A stretch of 64,000 nt of DNA. It comes from Pascua guehoae. Lineage: Eukaryota > Basidiomycota > Tremellomycetes > Trichosporonales > Trichosporonaceae. The notes under the pieces are model-generated. The model searched no databases and had not been told where the DNA came from. It saw nothing but the letters and a program-made list of their open reading frames with translations. Below are positions 45,834 to 57,606 of this stretch, piece by piece. Positions within the stretch are counted from its first letter, which is position 1. Each line of letters starts with the position of its first letter. The position numbers were made by a program, and so were the translations under genes. The stretch is from contig BCJX01000007.1 in the NCBI GenBank assembly GCA_001600415.1, positions 522,785 to 586,784 of the forward strand, given 5' to 3'.

Positions 45834-46814
45834 ATGCCCTGCCACCCATACAAGCTCGAGGACCTGTGCATCGACGCCAGCGCTCCGCAGGAGGAGATCA
45901 ACGCGCTCATTGCCAAGATGGGAGCGGTCGTGCTCAAGGGTCTTCTGGGCCCCGAGCCGATTGAGGAGATGCGCAAAGACTTCAAGCCGCACCTCGACGC
46001 ACTCGGGCCGTCGGGCAACCGCGAGCAGTGGGACGGTTCCTTCTTCCCCTCGACGTCCAAGAAGGTTCCAGGCCTGCTGACAAAGTCGCGCTCGTACGTC
46101 GACAACATTCTCCTCAACAAGACACTCAACGGCATTGCCGACTTTGCCCTCCTGCGCCGGACCAAGACGACCATGTCCAACCCGGAGCGGTTCTGGTCGA
46201 CGTGCCGCCCGCAGCTAAACGTCACGGGCCTCCTCGAAGTGCACCCGGGCGGCAAGGCGCAGGACCTGCACCGCGACGACGCAATCTACCACGACCGCAT
46301 CAAGGGCTCCGACGTCTGGGACCCGTCGCAGGAAAAGTCGATTCTCGCCTTGTGCGCCCTGACAAAAGTCACGCCCGAGAATGGCGGCACGCTCATCGTC
46401 CCCGGATCGCATATCCGCAGCGACGACCTGCCCCCGCCCACGTACGAGGACGCCATCCACGTCGCGGCCGAGCCTGGCGACTGCGTCGTGATTCTCTGCT
46501 CCGTCTACCACGCCGGCGGCGCCAATACCCTCCAGGTCGGCGAGCCAGACTCGATCCGCTGCCTCGCACTCTGTGGCTGGTCGGCCGGATACCTCAAGCA
46601 AGAGGAGAACCAGTACCTCCAGCTCGACCACGAGCTCGTCAAGAAACTGCCCCTCGAGGCCCAGCGCCTCGCGGGCTGGGACGTCTCCCTCCCCTACCTC
46701 GGGTACGTCAACTGGGGCCACCCTCTCCTCGCCCTCGGCCACGACCCCAAGACGGTGCCCCAGCTCGACGACCTGTTCTACGACAAGGTCCAGGACGTCG
46801 CCATCACTGCATAG
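45834..46814 (+). CDS. Phytanoyl-CoA dioxygenase (PhyH) family Fe(II)/2-oxoglutarate oxygenase
   Basis: Intronless, 326 aa. The double-stranded beta-helix metal site is visible: HxD in QDLHRDDAIYH (about residue 146) and the distal His in CSVYHAGGANT (about residue 227), followed by an Arg in SIRCLALCGWS for 2-oxoglutarate. NGGTLIVPGSH is a strong PhyH signature. Fungal members hydroxylate or desaturate small molecules, often in secondary metabolism or catabolism. The substrate is not evident. No targeting signal is seen, so it is probably cytosolic. It neighbours a permease and a Zn2Cys6 regulator. Confidence 0.9.
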   Translation: MPCHPYKLEDLCIDASAPQEEINALIAKMGAVVLKGLLGPEPIEEMRKDFKPHLDALGPSGNREQWDGSFFPSTSKKVPGLLTKSRSYVDNILLNKTLNGIADFALLRRTKTTMSNPERFWSTCRPQLNVTGLLEVHPGGKAQDLHRDDAIYHDRIKGSDVWDPSQEKSILALCALTKVTPENGGTLIVPGSHIRSDDLPPPTYEDAIHVAAEPGDCVVILCSVYHAGGANTLQVGEPDSIRCLALCGWSAGYLKQEENQYLQLDHELVKKLPLEAQRLAGWDVSLPYLGYVNWGHPLLALGHDPKTVPQLDDLFYDKVQDVAITA

Positions 46815-47411
46815 GGGGTTGTCGGGTCGTGTTATTTAGTTTTTTTCCGTACATTTTGTTTCACACTCTTGTCTGTAAATCAGCAGGTGATCCGTGGAGA
46901 TGAGAATAAATGCATCTCGAGGTGGTTGTTAATTGCCAGAAGGGAGCAGCCCCAGTCCTCAGAGATACAACAGCATGAGCAAGCAGGCCAGAAGGCGACT
47001 GTCCTCGGCACAAGGCGACTGTCCTCGGCACACCTGAGTTATTGGCTGCATGGCCGGGTAAACGAGAACGGCGGCTGTAGACGGTGGGCACGAGGCGGCG
47101 GAAGATGACAGTCAAGGTCTGCCCTGTGGCGTGTGGGGTCATGGGGTCGGCCGGATAGCCGTTATCTCCCCCAGCGTACCAGCGTACCAGTGTTTTCTCC
47201 GCCTCGAGGCGTTTGTCCGTTTGTGTGCCTCAAACCCGCCCTCAACCTCTCCCCACCTCTCATTCCCTCATCTTTATCGCCATACACCTTGGCATACCGC
47301 TATCTCTACTCTGCCCTCCATTCGGCGTTGTGCTCTGCGCCTCCGTCTCTTACTCTTACTCCGACTTGCCCACTCCCCACTGGCCGCTCCACTGGCCGCT
47401 CCGTTGGAGCA
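46815..47411. promoter_or_regulatory. Intergenic region before the Zn2Cys6 gene
   Basis: 597 bases with no gene. It contains a tandem duplication of GGCGACTGTCCTCGGCACA near 46994-47030, and a pyrimidine-rich leader with ACTGGCCGCTCC twice before the ATG. Confidence 0.45.
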
Positions 47412-49598
47412 ATGTCCATCTCCCTGGTCGGAGGGACCGTCCAGGTTTACCTGACGTGCAGCAAATGCTCCAACAATGCATGGAACCACCAACAGATCGC
47501 CTGGCTGGCAGAGCGCATAGCGACAGAGTTGGCCAAAATCGGAGCTGTGACAGACAGGGCGTCACCTGCTTCATCTGCATCGCTGCCCACCAACGCTCAA
47601 CCGGCGGGTCTGGGGTCTTCGAGCGACGCGGGCGCCCAAGGTGTAACCCCCGCCAAGGCCGATACGTCAATGTTGACACTCCCGGCCCCATTACTGGGTA
47701 AGAAGGGCCCGCGCATGCGCACAGGCTGCTTTACGTGCCGCCGGAAACGGGTCAAGTGTGACGAAGTCAAAGTGAGCCCGGCAGACACAGAGAAAGAAAG
47801 GCCTGTTTGCTGACCACAATTGACCAGCCAATATGCACGCGCTGTAAACGCAATCCCGACCGACAATGCGTCTACCCCAAATCAAGCTCGGATGCATCGT
47901 CTGGCCACCCAAGTCCGCTGTCGAAACGGGGCACGCCAGCACCAACGACCTCGGGGCCAGTGCTGAGCGTAGCAAGCGGTCCGCTGGCCTTGATGAACAG
48001 TGAGTAACCCCCATTGCCGATGGTGACTACCCGCTCATGTTGTAGACCCCACAGAGCCTGCACTGTTACACCAACCAGCCGCGCATGGCCTCCCCGAGCA
48101 ACATACTCTGTTCATGGACGGCCTCGCCTTTATCGCCGCCCCGGGTCTTGTGAGCCCTTTCCCGACTGCAGCGGCTGACACTAGCTCAATGCGCAACCGG
48201 ACAAGCGCGAGGCGCGAGCACGCTCCGACCGCGTCCTTGCCAAACTGTGGGAGGCGCAGATGATCGTCTCGGCGACCGGTCAGCCACGGTCGGCAACAGC
48301 GACACCGCCCGTCACACCCCAGCTGTCGTTTGCAAAGGCACTTGTATCTGCCGCGTGGAGTTTGGGGGCGCTCAAACGCGCATTCAAGGGCACGAGACCT
48401 ACCCCACTCCACGACGAGATGATTACGCGATCACGCATCTACTTCCAGGATGCGACGTCGGTGATTCGCGCGTTCAATCGCGGCGAAGGAAGAGACGAGC
48501 CAGAGACGTTCTTGGTCCTCTTTGGGCTCTTCCTGTTACGAGATGTGAGCATGCTTCTGACGGATTCGCGGCCATCGCTGACACCCACCAGTGCGGCTGT
48601 GGTGATCCCATGTGGGCGAATACACATACCCTGCTCACGGCCTACATCAAGCGCAAGGGCGGCGTCAGCCAGATGCTTCAGGCCGACCGTGGACCCATGC
48701 GCATGGGGAACAGCCTGCTGGAACACCATCTCGTCTATCTGACAATCTACGACACCTTTGGTGAGCTACGTCGGTCGTCACCTTCTACAGTAGCTGACTC
48801 GAACCAGCTGCGCTGACATTGAATCTCACGCCGTACTTCCTCTCCCCCGGCGACTGCCAATGGATCGAAGACGTGCCGTGCGCACAGCAGGTGATCCATG
48901 CAGACTTTGGATTCAGTCTCCAGACCTTATTCTCGGTAGCCGAAGTAAGCCCTGCCTCCCACTGCCCATCACTAACGCCCCGCAAGCTCGCGACTCTCCT
49001 GGCACAAAGACCGAGCATGGCCGACTCGCACAGCCCCAGCGTGCAGCAGTACTGGCTCGCGTGCAATGGCATGTACGAGGCCCTGGAGACGTTTGCCATG
49101 GCCACCATCTACTCTACGCCCGCACCCGCACGTGTCCAGTTTGGCGACCTCTTGATTCGCCATGCGCTCATCTGCCACCTGCAGTGTGTTGCGTTTGGGC
49201 GGGGGCGCCACGATCCCGTCGTGAAGCGGAGCGCCGAGGCGATGATGGAACTGCTTGTCGAGGTGGCGATCCGGACGGGCTCGATGGTAAACCTCAACTA
49301 TCCCATGCTTGTGGTTGCTGGTATTGTGGACAGGGAAGACCAGGGCCGCCTACAGCGCGTCATTGATTTTGCAAAGTGGGTCCGAACGGGCACGCATGCT
49401 GCAGCAGGCAACTGACCAACAGGGTTGCCAGTGGGCTCGTGGAGATTGACCGCATGGAAAGCGTGAGTATACCAACGCAGCAGCCGCTGACGGGCCGTCC
49501 AGATTGTCCACGAATGCTGGCGACGTGCAAATTTGGGTGAAGAGGAGATGCGAATGATCGACGTGTGGTGCCCCAACGCGCCCATGCTCATCTTGTAA
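47412..49598 (+). CDS. Zn2Cys6 fungal transcription factor
   Basis: Nine exons with matching phases: 47412-47771, 47828-47999, 48046-48149, 48185-48544, 48592-48760, 48808-48944, 48987-49375, 49423-49462, 49503-49598 (608 aa). The binuclear zinc cluster spans the first splice site: CFTCRRKRVKCDEVK, then PICTRCKRNPDRQCVYP (six Cys). The N-terminal 110 residues before it are unusual for the family. The rest fits the Fungal_trans_2-like middle region with helices such as FLVLFGLFLLRD, and ends WCPNAPMLIL. It should be nuclear. Its position next to the dioxygenase and permease suggests it may regulate them, but this is inference. Confidence 0.9.
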
Positions 49599-49693
49599 AA
49601 CATTTGCCTCGTTGTAGCGTAGCCATACTTTTCTCCACCGCACCAATTCTCCACACGTACTGCGAATGTCTATCAAGTGCATAGTGTACACGT

Positions 49694-51440
49694 CTACTCG
49701 CCCCTGGCCTTCCACAGTCCCACCTCTCCGTCCTCGCCACCGGCGGCGATGAGCTCTCCGTCCCAGTCGACCGCGAGGAGGCGTTCTCCGAGCACCTTGC
49801 CGTTCTTGGTCTCGGTGCGGCCCTCCTTGGGGGGTCGGGAGACGGCGAACAGGGCGTGTTTGGGCGAACGCACGTCCCAGATCTGCACGGCACCGGCATA
49901 AGTGGCGGTCGCGAGCGTGAATGCCGAGGTGGGGTGGCACGCGAGCGCGGGGACGGGGGAGCCAATGTGGAGCGTGCCTGCAATGACGGACGCGGCGGCA
50001 CGCGTGTCCCACAGGGTGACTGTGCGGTCCATGCTTCCGGCCGCGAGCTGGGTGCTCGAAAACTGCGAGAGGGAGAGGAGGGGCTTGTCGGCCGGTCCTT
50101 GCTGCGAGTGTTAGTATAATCCACCGGTCGTGCGCCAACAGCGACTCGGACTTGAGACTCGACTCGGACTCACCCTAACGACGACATTGGCGCCAGTCTC
50201 GGCATCCCACCCGCGGACGCTGGCGTCCCACCCCGCCGACCAGATGCGCGTCCTGTCCTGTACATCCCACACGGCGCCGCCCACGCGGCCCTTGTGCGCC
50301 GCAAAGCTGAGGTCTGGCGCGCGCCGCCATCCCTGGCCCGCCTCGCCCGTGGCGTCGCCGTCTGTGAGCCCCTCGATGATCCGCGGTCCCTCGGTCTTTT
50401 CGAGCTTGCGCCGCTTCTTCTGGCCCGGGAGGTACGACGTGGGCTCGGCCGGCAGCTGGTGCTCGGTCACCTCGTCGGGCGAGCCAGGCAGGCCGTACAG
50501 GTTGAGCACGCCGTCCCAGCCCGCCGAGACAATCTCCCGCCCCGTGCGCGACGCAATCACGCTCGAGACCGGCGCAGTGTGGCCCAGCAGCGTGTACACT
50601 TCGCGCGCCGTGCCGCCCTCGCTTCCGGCCACATCGGCGTCGAGCGACGGCAGCGAAAAGACGTGCACGCCCCGGTCGACGCCGCCGGCCGCAACGAGAA
50701 TGTCCGACGTCACGCTCGAGGGCGACACCCACGCGCAGCTCGTCGCGCCCAGAGACGTCGGGAGGGGGAGCGTGTACAGTGGCACGCCAGAGAGGGAGAG
50801 CACGCGGATGTGCGACAGGTAGCTCGAGACCAGGACGTGGCTGCGTGTTAGCGGCGTGTCGATTCATGTACTTTGCGCATCACAGTACTCTTCCTTGGCC
50901 ATGTTGTCTTGACTGGGCCGCTAGCAGGCTGGACCGCAGCCTCCTCCGACGTCTGCCTAGCCCAACTCAACCGACCGAAACCTCACCACCATCTCCATGC
51001 CAACAAACCACAAACCACCCTCGCCCTCCGCCCTTGAACCAGAACCCAAACCGCACTCACCCCTTCCGCCCAAGGCTCACACCCGACACCCAGTCCTCCT
51101 GCTCCCACCGCCCGACCTCGGACGGCGGCATGATGCTCTGCATGTACTCGACATTGATGGCGCTCTCCTCGTCGTCGCCGCGGTGCTTGCGCACCCACCC
51201 CTCGAGGGACCCCCGCAGCACCTCGCCCTCGACGACAAAGTCAAACGGGACCGGCGCCTGGCCGCTCTCCCCGCCGTGGCCCAGGACCTTGTTGATCAGC
51301 TCGGACAGCTGGTACCGCCGCCAGTCGGCGGGGATAAAGTATGTCGACGCCGGGATGGCGTGTGTCGACGACCGCGTGAAGAGGTTGACAGGCAGCTGGC
51401 GCGCGCCCGATGCGCCGGGGACGCCTGATGGGGCCGACAT
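49694..51440 (-). CDS. YTM1: Ribosome biogenesis WD40 protein Ytm1 (WDR12)
   Basis: Three exons with matching phases: 51440-51061, 50840-50174, 50101-49694 (484 aa). Ytm1 works with Nop7 and Erb1 in 60S subunit maturation in the nucleolus and is removed by the AAA ATPase Rea1. The N-terminal UBL-like NLE domain is clear (QLPVNLFTRSSTHAIPASTY, LSELINKVL). WD40 repeats follow, for example LLGHTAPVSSVIAS, IVSAGWDGVLNLYG, GGAVWDVQDRTRIWSAGWD, AAGSMDRTVTLWDTR and AGAVQIWDVRSPKHALF. Insert EQ-KKRRKLEK-type basic stretch (GQKKRRKLEK) could be a nuclear signal. Divergent from MED31 across 291 bases. Confidence 0.95.
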
Positions 51441-51731
51441 TTTGCGTGTTTGGTTGTTTGGTTGTTTGAGGTGGGTTGGGGAGCAAGTGCTCGATGGTTG
51501 GTGGGGTTGTTGCTGGGTCGTGTTGGTCTGGGTGCTTTGAAATTTCCGCGCGCAAAGTGACCGCCCGGTGGAGGGGCATGTTTACGTAAGCGTGTTGTTC
51601 ACCGCGCTTCAGCTGTCTGCTGTTCCATTATGCCAATCTGCCGATTAACGATTGTTGGTGCTCGATTCCATCTTTCATCTCACTCTTCTTCTGATCCTCC
51701 CACTTGCACCAAACCTATCGTCCTCGTCGTC
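51441..51731. promoter_or_regulatory. Bidirectional promoter YTM1 / MED31
   Basis: Only 291 bases separate the divergent starts. It has CAC/ACCA-rich sequence on the YTM1 side and T/C-rich sequence on the MED31 side. Confidence 0.45.
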
Positions 51732-52484
51732 ATGCAACAGCTCCCCACCATTCTTCCACCTCCAGCACTGCCAGATGGCACAGAACCGACGCGTTCGCCA
51801 GAACGGCAAGCCAATCTCGTGCGCTTCCAGAGCGAGCTCGAGGTGGGTGCGCACTTGTCCTTGCCTTGATGTCACCTTCCTTCTTGTTGTCTTTCCTCGT
51901 TTTGTCTCTTCCTCTCCTTCCTAGTTCCATCTATCCCCTCATTCATTCCATTTCCTCTCTCATCCTTCCATTTCCACTCTCATCCTTCGTCCCATCCCTG
52001 ATCCTCTCTTGTACACTTCGTGCCATCCACACCGCTAACTCCAACTCTAGTTTGTCCAATGCCTCGCCAACCCACTGTACCTGCACGAACTCCACGTCCA
52101 GCGCTACTTTGACGACCCAGCCTTCCTCTCATACCTCAAGTACCTCGACTACTGGCGTCAACCCGAATACGTCCGCTTCATCATGTGGGTAGCAACCCCC
52201 GCGATGTCGTTAACCCAGCAGATACCCGACATGCCTCGTCTACCTGACGCTGCTCGAGACGCCGACGTTCCGCCAGATGCTCGGCGACATGGGCTTTGTG
52301 GGCGAGTTGATGCGCGTCGGCACGCGGCACCACGAGACATGGTCAGTTGTGCTCGCCATCAGGTTAACTGACTCGCAGGCGAGCGGAGAAGGAAGAGCCC
52401 GTCGTGCCCAAGCCAGAACCCGATGCCGAGAATGCAGACGGGGATGCGCCCGCCACGGCCACTGTCCCCCCGGCGGCTGCATAG
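51732..52484 (+). CDS. MED31: Mediator subunit 31 (Soh1)
   Basis: Four exons with matching phases: 51732-51842, 52051-52184, 52222-52341, 52379-52484 (156 aa). Med31 is a middle-module subunit of the Mediator complex, in the nucleus. The core is fully recognisable: FVQCLANPLYLHELHVQRYF, FLSYLKYLDYWRQPEY, YPTCLVYLTLLE and FRQMLGDMGFVGELM. The last exon encodes the end of the core (HHETWRAEKEEP) and a Pro/Ala/Glu tail. The last intron is 37 bases with donor GTCAGT. Degenerate copies of this intron and the start of exon 4 follow downstream (see 52585-52940). Confidence 0.95.
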
Positions 52485-52584
52485 GTGACTGACGCCATGG
52501 TGCCTCGTCAGCTGCAACAGCCATTCCCTCGGATCAACCGCGCCCATGCCAACGTCACACGCATCGAGCGAGAGTGTTGTCATG

Positions 52585-52940
52585 GATACCTGGTCAGTTA
52601 ATGTATTCCGTTCGGCGGAGTCTGACAACTGACATCCAGGCGGGCAGAGAAGGAACAACTTGTCGTGGCTTCACACCGACAATAGAGACGTGGGTGCGTC
52701 CGCTCAAGTGCCGCCTCTGTAGCGAGTGTGCTGGTACTGTGCATCTGGTTAGTTACATACGTACGACGGATTAACTGACATCCAGGTGCACAGAGAACGG
52801 GAAGCCGCTGTACGCCTAGTCCGCTGCTGGATACGCGTTGAGCGTCAACAAGGAGACCTGGTCAGTTGACCAGAGCTCGAAAAAACCAAATCAACTGACA
52901 CCTTGTCGCAGAGGCAGTTGCACGCACAATTGGCCCCACA
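52585..52940 (+). repeat. Three degenerate tandem copies of the MED31 last intron and terminal exon start
   Basis: Downstream donors at 52593 (CCTG|GTCAGTTA), 52748 (TCTG|GTTAGTTA) and 52861 (CCTG|GTCAGTTG) are each followed by AACTGACA and an acceptor ending at 52639, 52785 and 52911. Copy 2 exon (GCGGGCAGAGAAGGAACAAC) clearly matches the MED31 exon 4 start (GCGAGCGGAGAAGGAAGAGC). In the MED31 splice phase copies 2 and 3 would encode 14 and 10 residues before a stop (52683-52685, 52817-52819). They could be alternative terminal exons or remnants. Confidence 0.7.
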
Positions 52941-53010
52941 CGCACTGTTGTACCATATTTCATGAATGTATAATCTACAATGGCCTGCTCTGCACACTGC
53001 TATGCGCGCT

Positions 53011-54506
53011 CTACACGGCCTTGGTCTCGACCGCCTCGTCCATGGCCCAGCTGTACACGCTACTTATGCCGCGGAGGCTGTCAATGGCAACGAGGTTAGT
53101 GATAGGAGTGTTCTTGCGCGAGAGGACGCGCAGGACGTCTTGTGCAAGGAGACCGCCAACGATCGCAAGCGTAGGCGGGAAGAAGTGGGTCGAGTGTGAT
53201 GCCAGATGACTGTGTGTTAATCAACGGCGTTTACAGTCGCGGTCAACTTACGCAATGAGGGCGTCTGCCTCGGTCATGCCTTTGCCCTTTGGGTTCACCG
53301 CAAGCGCCGCGGTGAGCTCGTCGAAGATGGCTTTCAGTTCCGCGACGGCAACGGGGCTGGAGGGGAGGGCTCCATGGCGTGCCTCGTACTCCCAGACGGC
53401 TGGGCTATTAGGTCATGACGCATACAGCGGGCAATCAGACTTACACAGGATCCCAAGCTGCACGTCGGCCGGGTACTCGCGCAGGTGGTTCCGCCTGAGG
53501 CCGCGGAACGGGCTACCACCCTTGGCAGTCTCCGTCGAATGAAGGTCCCAGTGAGAACGGTCCACCACTGCTGACAGGGGTGCAAATGAGGCCACCATCT
53601 TAACGCCGTTTCCTCCATAGGCTGAGTGGTTTCTGGACGTCAGTTGAGTCTGACCGACTGTTCCAACTCACGTGAAGACAAACTCGTACTGCTCGCCGAG
53701 GTCTGCAAATGCATAGCCGTAGAAGCCGTAGGTACCCGCTCCAAAGAACTTGGATTCGGCGTTGCGTGCAGCTGCGTCGATCGCTTCCTGCTCGCGTCAG
53801 CTAAGTTCACGCGAGGAAATGATGTAAGCTGACCATCTGAGTACGCGGCAGGTCGCAGGCGACGACAACGTCGACCTTCTCCTTCTGCAGGAATGCGACC
53901 ATTTCGTCCTCGGTTCCGCCGACAAAGGGCGCAAGAGTCGGCAGCGCGGTGAGAGACACGAGAGGGTTGAGGGAAGCTATTTGCGGAAGGGCGGCAGCCG
54001 TCCTCTGAGGCACGTGTTAGCAGCTTACTTCAAGGAAGACCGCTGAGCTACCCACCTCTGTGCCCACGGCACCTTCCTCCTCGCGGAACAGGAAGCCACC
54101 CCCCAAGTCTTCCTCAGTCACGTTGCCGCCATCCATCACGATCATCCGCCCAATGCCGGCAAGCACGAGGTTCTTGATGGTCTCGTGAGCAAGGCCGCGC
54201 AGGGAAAGGACGAGGACTGTCGAGTTGCGCATGCTGTGGCTGGGTCAACATCTCATCTACGTGAGCCTTTCCCAGACTCTTTTGTGAGGCGTCACAGTGT
54301 GTAGCATAGGGTAAGACACAGAGACAGTTGCAAAAGGCGGTCGAGGACATACCGGTTCTGCGCGTCGAGACCCCACAAACGAATCTGGCGATCGTACAGT
54401 GACGCCTCATCTGCTGTCAGCTGATTCGTAGGGCATTTGACAGCTCACCCTCTGTAATGTGGCCATTGACAGCCATCGCGGTAGCAGGAGGTTGTCCAGA
54501 CACCAT
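53011..54506 (-). CDS. AOS1: SUMO-activating enzyme subunit 1 (Aos1)
   Basis: Eight exons with matching phases: 54506-54449, 54410-54353, 54233-54056, 54004-53834, 53787-53672, 53632-53445, 53399-53252, 53209-53011 (371 aa). Aos1 pairs with Uba2 to activate SUMO in the nucleus. It carries the E1 N-terminal signature (EASLYDRQIRLWGLDAQNRM), LVLAGIGRMIVMDG, VVVACDLPRTQ, GTYGFYGYAFADLG and the C-terminal FFPPTLAIVGGLLAQDVLRV. No catalytic Cys domain is present, as expected for this half of the heterodimer. GLRG replaces the usual GLGGLGTE-type glycine motif (LSLRGLAHE), also usual in Aos1. Two introns begin GTCAGC or GTGTAA-like context, all others GTRNGT. Confidence 0.94.
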
Positions 54507-54806
54507 GATTGTTGGTGGTCTTTTGGTGTGGGATGAGAAACAGTGAAGAAGCGAAGAAGGACAATGACAAGACGCGAGCAGGGAAGGCAATGTTGTTCCA
54601 AAGGCAAGGTGACAGACACGCGCGCCCACCGCGTTCTGAAATGCCAATTACCCGAACTCTAATATAATTTGATTCCGCTAATGCCTGCCTGCTAGAAGAA
54701 TCCCTCCACCTCCACCCTACGGACATTTTTCTGGAAAGTCACAGAGGTTGGCCAACTGTTGTTGTCAAACTTGTCCCATTCTTGCCCGACTCTCATACCT
54801 CTCACC
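54507..54806. promoter_or_regulatory. Bidirectional promoter AOS1 / PPR-like gene
   Basis: 300 bases between divergent starts, with an AT-rich centre (CTAATATAATTTGATTCCGC near 54659) that could serve as core promoter. Confidence 0.4.
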
Positions 54807-57606
54807 ATGCTGCGGCCTACAATTGCGCGCAGAGTTCTGCGGTTCAGAACCGCAAGGATCTCAAGAAGCATCAGCAGGTAGGCAGTTACGAGTCGTGCGA
54901 TGTTGCGTTGTCGCTAACTGCTACAGCCAATATCCACCACTCGAAACACCACTCGCCACCGGCCCAGACCCGAGCACCTTCCCCCTCTACCGACCCCCGC
55001 CGCCACCACCGCCCGAGCCAGAGTTAACGCCCGAGGAGAGGCTAAAGGCGGACAGGCGGGCTGCTGAGGAGAAGCGCAAGGAGGAAAAGCGGGCGGTCAA
55101 GGTCGAAATCTCCGAGGAGATTGCCGCGGGGGTCGACGAGTACTCTGAGGAAGCGCTGCGCGAGTTCTACAGCGCCGTCGTTCTCTCTGGCGGAGACGGG
55201 GTCAAGGAGAGCTTGCCGCAGATTGCAGCACCAGAGCGCACCTCCCCAAAGCAGAGGCAACGGCTGCTTGGAGAACTTTCAAAACGCCTGGAAACCCCTC
55301 CAGAGGAAGTCGAGGAAGGCGGCACTGGCGCCGACGCTGCAACGGGCGGACAGGGAGTGAACCTCACTGCTCTGACCGCGTCTTTGCCGCCGAACACGCC
55401 AAAACATGTCGCCCTCACGGCCGCACTCATTCAGCTTGCTCCAGAGGGGCCGAGGGGACCTACCCATATTCCTCTGGGCATCGTTAGACATTCTGAATGG
55501 CGCGCGTTGTTTGACGACTTTGTGAGTTCCACACCAACTCCACATCTGAATGGAACTGACAGGCCAGGTAGCAAAGGGAGACGGACCAGGCGCAGAGGTG
55601 CTTCTCAGTACTATGGAAGTGAGTTGCAGAGGTGCCGTAGGGCCTAACTAACTCCTCAGCGGCACGGTGTGCTACCCTCTGCATCCCAAATCGACGATGT
55701 AGTTGAGCTGTACGCCAAACGTGGAGATACGGCCGAGGTCGCCCGTCTTATTGAAGACTTTGACATTGGTGGGTTAGGTGACTAGTCAGGATGCTAACCC
55801 TCAGCTGGCCTGGACATTACAGACCACCACCGCGACATGCTCGTTGCATCCCATCTTTACCGGCCAATCCCCGACAGTGAAGGCGCCATTGCTCTGCTTA
55901 CGTCCAACGAGGAGCTTGGACGGCCGTTCCCCCAGTCGTCCTACAACGTCGTTCTGTCTCACCTGACTGAGCCGACACGGGTATCCCAGCCAAACTCACG
56001 CTCGCGTGCACTTGCCTGGGACCTCTTTGCCCACATGCGCTTCGCCGCCCACCCCGAGCCATCGCGAGAGCTCTACTCGACGATGATTCGGGCCTGTGGC
56101 GATTCCCGTGATCCGCAGCCTGAGAGGGCGCGCGACTTGTGGGCCGAGATGACGATCGAGGGGGCGGGCATCGTACCAACCCGTGTAGAATATGACGCCA
56201 TGATCCGGGCACTCGGCAGCACGAAGAAGGACTACCTCGAGGCCTACGAACTGCTGCGCCAGATGCTCGCCAAACACCAAGAGGCGACGATTGTGCCGTT
56301 CGAGGACGAGGCACCCCCTCTGGCTGGCACCTCGCCATGGGTCCCTTCGCTTGAGACCTTTACCGCCCTTCTCGAGGGAACGAAACGTGCCGGCGATCTC
56401 GAACGTGCTCGCTGGGTTCTCAGCGAGGTTGTTGAGCTTGCGCGTGGCTCTGCGTTTGCAAAGGACTCGCATGTGACGGGCCCCCACGAGGATATGATGG
56501 CCAGCGTGTTCATGACGTACGCGGCGTGGAAACCCAGAGTCACGCGTTCGGGTATCAAGGAGACCAACGACAAAGCGGAAACCGAGTCAAAGGAACCAGA
56601 AGCCAAGGATGAGGCATCTGACGATGCTGGCTCCCACGTCGTCGAAGGTCGTGGCGGGTGGACCCCGACACCTCCGCAGACGAGGGCTGAGGCGCTGCAC
56701 GAGGCCACAGTGCTGTTTGAGCAGATTGTGCTTGACCTTCGTGCGGCGCAAGCTGGTACAGCGCACATGGTGACGAACCCCTTCGCGTTCGTCCGCCCCA
56801 CGGCGCGGTTGGTCAACTCGTACCTGTCTGTGCATTATGCGCATGCGGCGACGCTGGAGGACGCGCGGAAGGCATACGAAGCGACATGGGCGCTCATGTC
56901 GTCTGAGCCGTCGACGTCTGCACCACCACCTGTACAGAACGGGTGGACGTACCTCGCCGTGCTCGAACGGTGTGCACGAGGCCGTCAGCCTCGTGATGAC
57001 CGGCCAGTCGCGCAGTCGTGGGGGTGGGAGACGTGGGAGGCATGGCGCAACTGGTTCAACGTTGCGTCTGCGGCAACAAAAGCAAAGGGGGGTGTGGAGA
57101 CGCCTGCCATTCAGCGACAACGCTGGCTGCTGGGTCTCGGCGAGCGACAGGTCGAGCGCGCCTGGGCACATGCGATCCGCCTTGCTGCCCTCGGTGAAGA
57201 CTTGCCCAAGGCCATTGACCTCCTTGCTGAGTTTATGCGTCTCTATCCCGCCTCCGACATCACCGACTCGTACACGCCCTACCTTGGCCCCGGGCTCAAG
57301 CTCCGCATGATGGAGCCAAGCACAATCGCCGAGCCAAACGTGCCCCCACACCTCCTGTTCGTTGACCTCGACGTCCTCCACCAGCGCTGTGTGCGCGACG
57401 AAAACTGGGCCGGTGTCGCGCTCGTCAAGAAGGCGGCGACCGCGTACGAGCGCAGCGTGGCGACGAGGAAGAAGTGGCGTATCCGTGGTGTGGGCGTTCG
57501 GCGCGAGCTCAAGAAACGCAAGGAGGCGGAGAGGATAGCCCGTGGCGAGCCTGCGAGTACGGAGAGGATTGAGAGGCCAGAGCACGAGGAGGAAGAAGCA
57601 GAGTGA
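54807..57606 (+). CDS. Mitochondrial pentatricopeptide-repeat-like protein
   Basis: Five exons with matching phases: 54807-54877, 54927-55521, 55568-55618, 55660-55768, 55805-57606 (875 aa). The N-terminus MLRPTIARRVLRFRTARISR is a strong mitochondrial presequence. A Pro-rich then charged region follows (YRPPPPPPPEPE, KEEKRAVK). From about residue 270 helical pairs of PPR type appear, for example NVVLSHL, ELYSTMIRACGD, VEYDAMIRALGSTKKDYLEA and SLETFTALLEGTKRAGDLER, spaced about 35 residues. It ends in a Lys/Arg/Glu-rich tail. Likely binds a mitochondrial RNA; the target is unknown. Some repeats are weak, so PPR is a family-level call. Confidence 0.85.

Noticed and set aside
51704..52192. 162-codon frame over the MED31 first intron
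   Set aside because: It reads through the pyrimidine-rich intron in another frame; the MED31 core fixes the real frame.
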